Shown here in pieces: positions 60,631 to 64,000 of a DNA stretch of 64,000 nt. The DNA is from Gastranaerophilus sp944325835. GTDB taxonomy: Bacteria; Cyanobacteriota; Vampirovibrionia; Gastranaerophilales; Gastranaerophilaceae. Within the stretch, counting starts at the first letter, position 1; every line of letters begins with the position of its first letter. Below the pieces are notes generated by a model, which was not told the DNA's origin, did no database searches, and saw only the letters and a list, made by a program, of their open reading frames with translations. Location: positions 372,001 through 436,000 of the forward strand of contig OZ007029.1 in assembly GCA_963931575.1 (NCBI GenBank), written 5' to 3'. The position numbers were made by a program, and so were the translations under genes.

Positions 60631-61506
60631 ATGGCGCTTAATTTTCAAGAACTAGTTTTTAATTTACAAAAGTTTTGGTCTGATCAGGGCTGTATTATTC
60701 AGCAGCCTTATGATATAGAAAAAGGGGCTTCTACCATGAACCCCGCTACATTTTTGCGTTCTTTGGGGCCTGAACCCTGGAACACAGCAATGATTGAACC
60801 TTGCAGAAGACCTACTGATGCAAGATATGGCGAAAACCCAAACCGTTTGGGGCATTATTTTCAATTCCAGGTAATCCTGAAACCTTCTCCGGACGATGCG
60901 CAGGAGCTTTACTTGAAGAGTCTTGAGGCAATGGGAATTGACCTTTCAAAACACGATGTTCGTTTTGTCGAAGACAACTGGGAATCACCTACTCTCGGTG
61001 CGGCCGGCGTCGGCTGGGAAGTCTGGCTTGACGGAATGGAAGTTACACAATTCACATACTTCCAACAGGTCGGCGGAATAGAAGTAAAACCGGTTGCTTT
61101 AGAACTTACCTACGGTTTGGAACGTATCGCTATGTATTTGCAGAATAAGTCTTCTGTTTTTGATATACAGTGGAACGACAAGTTGAAATACGGTGAAATC
61201 TATTTGCAAAACGAAATTGAACAGTCTAAATACAACTTTGAGGTTTCGGATGCAAAAGCACTGTTCACGATGTTTGACCTTTATCAAAAAGAGGTTGATA
61301 ATTGTGTTAGCGCAAAGCTTGTTTTACCGGCTTATGATTATGTATTGAAATGTTCTCATACTTTTAACCTGCTTGATGCAAGAGGGGTTATAAGTAAGGA
61401 TGAACGTATCAATTTCATTAACCGCGTCAGAACAATGGCGTCTGCGGTCGCACAATTGTATGTAGCACAAAGAGAAGAACTCGGTTTCCCTCTTTGTAAA
61501 GTGTAA
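60631..61506 (+). CDS. glyQ: Glycyl-tRNA synthetase alpha subunit
   Basis: 291 residues from ATG 60631, where the family start ALNFQELVFNLQKFWSDQGCIIQQPYD begins; the longer frame from 60559 is not used. NPATFLRSLGPEPWN, RRPTDARYGENPNRLGHYFQFQVILKP and GWEVWLDGMEVTQFTYFQQ are diagnostic. It charges tRNA-Gly with the beta subunit GlyS, which is not adjacent. The heterotetrameric type fits a cyanobacterial or Gram-negative lineage. Confidence 0.97.
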   Translation: MALNFQELVFNLQKFWSDQGCIIQQPYDIEKGASTMNPATFLRSLGPEPWNTAMIEPCRRPTDARYGENPNRLGHYFQFQVILKPSPDDAQELYLKSLEAMGIDLSKHDVRFVEDNWESPTLGAAGVGWEVWLDGMEVTQFTYFQQVGGIEVKPVALELTYGLERIAMYLQNKSSVFDIQWNDKLKYGEIYLQNEIEQSKYNFEVSDAKALFTMFDLYQKEVDNCVSAKLVLPAYDYVLKCSHTFNLLDARGVISKDERINFINRVRTMASAVAQLYVAQREELGFPLCKV

Positions 61507-61556
61507 ATGGAGAGGTACTTGTTACTTCTTTGATAGTAAAGTGTAAAGGAAATTAG

Positions 61557-63161
61557 ATGGCTGAAAAATTTAACAGAGCAACGTTCACCAGAAACTTTTT
61601 GAAAAAGATTACAAGAATTAAAGCACCTGATGAAATGCTTGAACAAGCATCAGAAGGCAGCTTAGAAAAGACCTTAGGGGTTTGGGATTTAATTATTCTC
61701 GGTATTGGTGCAATTATCGGATCGGGAATTTTTGCGGTTGTAGGCGTTGCTGCTGCGGGAAGCCCTGACGGCGGAGTCGGTGCGGGGCCTGCGTTGATTG
61801 TTTCTATGATTATCGCAGCGATTGCGTGTGTTTTTTCAGCACTTTGTTATTGTGAATTTGCGACAATGATTCCGGTTGCAGGCGGTGCGTATATTTATAC
61901 GTTTGCCACTCTGGGTGAATTCGCGGCGTGGATGGTCGGCTGGGTTTTGATGCTGGAGTATGCTGTAGGTTTTATTGCCTGCGCATGCGCTTGGTCTAAC
62001 CACTTTGTACAATTCCTTTCAGGTTTTTCACATATACTGCCTTCCTGGCTTGCTAATCCGCCGGTTTGGCTTATGAATAATACAAGCTCTGCTTTGAAAA
62101 TCTGCAAAGATGCAGGCATCACGGATGTTACTACCGTTATTCCGCATATTGCAGGTATTCCGATTTGTATAAATGTTCCGGCTATTTTGATGATAGTTTT
62201 AACCGCGGCAATATTGATTAAGGGTACTAAAGATTCTGCTAAAATGGCAGGGATTATGGTTGTTATTAAACTTGCAGTTATTGCATTATTTGTATTGGGC
62301 GGAGCGTTTTATGTTAAGCCTGAAAACTGGACACCTTTTGCGCCAAACGGGTTTGAAGGTATTTTCGCCGGTGCGTTTTTAATCTTCTTTGCCTATATTG
62401 GTTTTGACGCTGTTGCAACTGCAGCGGAAGAATGTAAAAACCCTCAAAGAGATTTGCCGATTGGTATTATTGGTTCATTATTGCTGACAACAATAGTTTA
62501 CGTGCTTGTAGCTTTAGTTTTAACCGGTATGCAGCCGACAAGCGGCGTAACTATTCCGACGGACTTCCTGAAAGCTCCTATGGCTTATGCAATGGGTGCG
62601 GCCGGTAAAAACTTCTTTGCCGGATTGATTTCTGCAGGTTCTCTTGCAGGTTTGACTTCTGTATTGCTGGTTATGATGATGGCAGCTATCAGAACTTTAT
62701 ACGCTATGAGCCGTGATAACTTTATCTCTAAGAGATTTCAAAAGTTACACCCTGTATTTAAAACTCCGCATATTTTGACTTGGACAGTTTGTGCACTTTC
62801 AATTATCGGTGTTTTATTACTTGATTTGAATGTTGCGGCTGAACTTTCCAACTTCGGTACATTTGCTTCCTTCATTGTGGTTTGTATCGCCGTTTTGATT
62901 TTGAGAAAAACCGAACCGGATCGCGAAAGACCATTTAAAGTTCCGTTCTCTCCGTTGTTCCCGATTCTGGGTATACTTTGCTGCGGCGGTTTGATGATTT
63001 ATAAAATGCAATTTGCATCAAGTTCAGGCTTGTTGTTCCCGCTCTGGCTTGGTATTGGTGCATTGATTTACCTCTATTACGGATTCGTTAAAAACCGTAA
63101 TTACGAAAATGAAGTACACAACGAAAAAGTAGCACTTAAAAAGCAGGAAATAACTAAATAA
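61557..63161 (+). CDS. APC-superfamily amino acid permease, tandem copy 1
   Basis: 534 residues, about twelve membrane helices. IILGIGAIIGSGIFAVVGVAA is the APC helix 1 substrate loop; CEFATMIPVAGGAYIYTFATLGEFAAWMVGWVLMLEYAVG and FFAYIGFDAVATAAEECKNPQRDLP mark the cationic amino acid transporter (CAT/YhdG) group. It likely imports a basic or neutral amino acid with protons. AAAGGAAA precedes the ATG. A paralogous permease follows after 1 nt. Confidence 0.93.
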   Translation: MAEKFNRATFTRNFLKKITRIKAPDEMLEQASEGSLEKTLGVWDLIILGIGAIIGSGIFAVVGVAAAGSPDGGVGAGPALIVSMIIAAIACVFSALCYCEFATMIPVAGGAYIYTFATLGEFAAWMVGWVLMLEYAVGFIACACAWSNHFVQFLSGFSHILPSWLANPPVWLMNNTSSALKICKDAGITDVTTVIPHIAGIPICINVPAILMIVLTAAILIKGTKDSAKMAGIMVVIKLAVIALFVLGGAFYVKPENWTPFAPNGFEGIFAGAFLIFFAYIGFDAVATAAEECKNPQRDLPIGIIGSLLLTTIVYVLVALVLTGMQPTSGVTIPTDFLKAPMAYAMGAAGKNFFAGLISAGSLAGLTSVLLVMMMAAIRTLYAMSRDNFISKRFQKLHPVFKTPHILTWTVCALSIIGVLLLDLNVAAELSNFGTFASFIVVCIAVLILRKTEPDRERPFKVPFSPLFPILGILCCGGLMIYKMQFASSSGLLFPLWLGIGALIYLYYGFVKNRNYENEVHNEKVALKKQEITK

Positions 63162-63162
63162 A

Positions 63163-64000
63163 ATGGGTTTAATAGAAAATATTTTAAAAAGGAAAAGCCC
63201 TGACGAGTTACTGGCTGTCAGTAAAAAATCCGAACTTAAAAAGACATTAAACGTATTTGATTTAATGATAATAGGTATAGGGGCGGTTGTCGGAACCGGT
63301 ATATTTACGATTATCGGTTCTGCAATCAAGGGCGGTCTGGAAGGCGCAGGCGCAGGCCCTGCTGTTATTATCTCTATGATACTGGCAGCGATTGCGTGTG
63401 TATTTTCAGCACTTTGTTACAGCGAAATCGCGGCAATGATGCCTATTGCCGGAAGCGCTTATACATATACTTACGCAACAATGGGTGAATTTATGGCGTG
63501 GATGGTCGGCTGGATTTTAATGCTGGAGTATGCTATCGGAAATATTACGGTGGCAAGTGCATGGACTGGATATTTTGTTCAGTTTCTCAAAGGTTTTAAA
63601 CATCTTTTACCCGCGTTTGTCGTTAACTTCCCGCTCTGGCTCAGAAACGATTACAGAACAATTCTCACTATGTGCAATCAGAACGGTTTGAATCCGCACG
63701 ATTATATGCCGTTTTTATTTGATAAAATTCCGGTTGCAATCAATCTCCCTGCAATTTTTATTGTACTTGTTTTGACTCTGTTGTTGATTAAAGGTGTTAA
63801 AGAGTCAACAAGAGTTGCAAGTATTATGGTTGCAGTGAATATGTTTATGATTTTGTCATTTATTGTGGTCGGTGCGTTTTACGTTAAGCCTGAAAACTGG
63901 ACTCCTTTTGCCCCGAACGGGTTTGAAGGTATTTTTATGGGGGCGTTTTTGATTTTCTTTGCATATATCGGTTTTGATGCAATTTCAACGTGTGCTGAGG
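63163..64000 (+). CDS. APC-superfamily amino acid permease, tandem copy 2 (3' end outside the window)
   Basis: ATG at 63163 starts 1 nt after the previous stop; 279 codons are present and the frame is still open at the edge. The translation begins MGLIENILKRKSPDELLAVS and contains IIGIGAVVGTGIFTIIGSAI, AAMMPIAGSAYTYTYATMGEF and FFAYIGFDAIST, parallel to copy 1. Several DNA stretches are almost identical between copies while the parts between differ, a sign of tandem duplication with gene conversion. Substrates may have diverged. Confidence 0.93.
   Translation, partial: MGLIENILKRKSPDELLAVSKKSELKKTLNVFDLMIIGIGAVVGTGIFTIIGSAIKGGLEGAGAGPAVIISMILAAIACVFSALCYSEIAAMMPIAGSAYTYTYATMGEFMAWMVGWILMLEYAIGNITVASAWTGYFVQFLKGFKHLLPAFVVNFPLWLRNDYRTILTMCNQNGLNPHDYMPFLFDKIPVAINLPAIFIVLVLTLLLIKGVKESTRVASIMVAVNMFMILSFIVVGAFYVKPENWTPFAPNGFEGIFMGAFLIFFAYIGFDAISTCAE

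Overview
The window is low-GC and gene-dense. It looks like a gut Gastranaerophilales genome (Melainabacteria/Vampirovibrionia, the non-photosynthetic sister line of Cyanobacteria). The main reasons are an RpaB-type response regulator that is close to the cyanobacterial form, several exported or membrane proteins of a kind I associate with that order, and a family of prepilins with the start FTMAEILLSLTIIG. The assignment is inference from protein reading; no search was run.

Layout. 1-5.1 kb: end of galE, a Tyr/Ser-rich CHAP hydrolase, and small secreted or lineage-specific proteins. 5.2-9.6 kb: a catalytic-domain-only tyrosine recombinase, PIG-L deacetylase, GT4 glycosyltransferase, a LuxR-type HTH protein, and a divergent HxlR regulator/MBL hydrolase pair. 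9.6-25.9 kb: an accessory island with an AAA+ ATPase plus subtilase pair, an MmeI-like type IIL restriction-modification protein, a GC-rich structured non-coding stretch, a nucleotidyltransferase/unknown/MORN cluster, a WYL regulator convergent with an unknown gene, and a four- to five-gene Mu-like transposon. The island stops next to tRNA-His. 26-29.9 kb: core genes (rpaB-like, dnaK). 30-51.7 kb: four dispersed prepilin genes, each with a C-terminal Lcl/DUF1566-like domain, interleaved with a GspF/PilC protein, an orphan FliI/SctN-type ATPase, a heptosyltransferase, tandem large membrane proteins, an Fe-S oxidoreductase subunit, a sugar permease, an AGCS symporter, a calpain-like protease and gatA. 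51.9-64 kb: alpha-glucan phosphorylase-like protein, TspO, nitroreductase, LCP protein, MgtE, paired membrane proteins, anti-sigma/ECF sigma/Spy-like module, glyQ and two tandem APC permeases, the second cut by the window end.

The most unusual signal is the prepilin family. Each gene has a ribosome-site-linked ATG, then a poly-G tract of 12-13, then a leader of very different length, then an almost invariant class III prepilin start. In all four loci the tract length puts the ATG out of frame with the pilin. The leaders are built from palindromic repeats that stay in the pilin frame, and one hairpin shared by two loci differs by compensatory base changes. This suggests contingency-type phase variation (or transcriptional slippage) of surface adhesins, with repeats accumulating in a leader that is removed on maturation. 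The GspF/PilC protein would fit the assembly machine. Several genes also lack a ribosome binding site and have a -10 box ending 6-9 nt before the ATG, suggesting leaderless transcripts.
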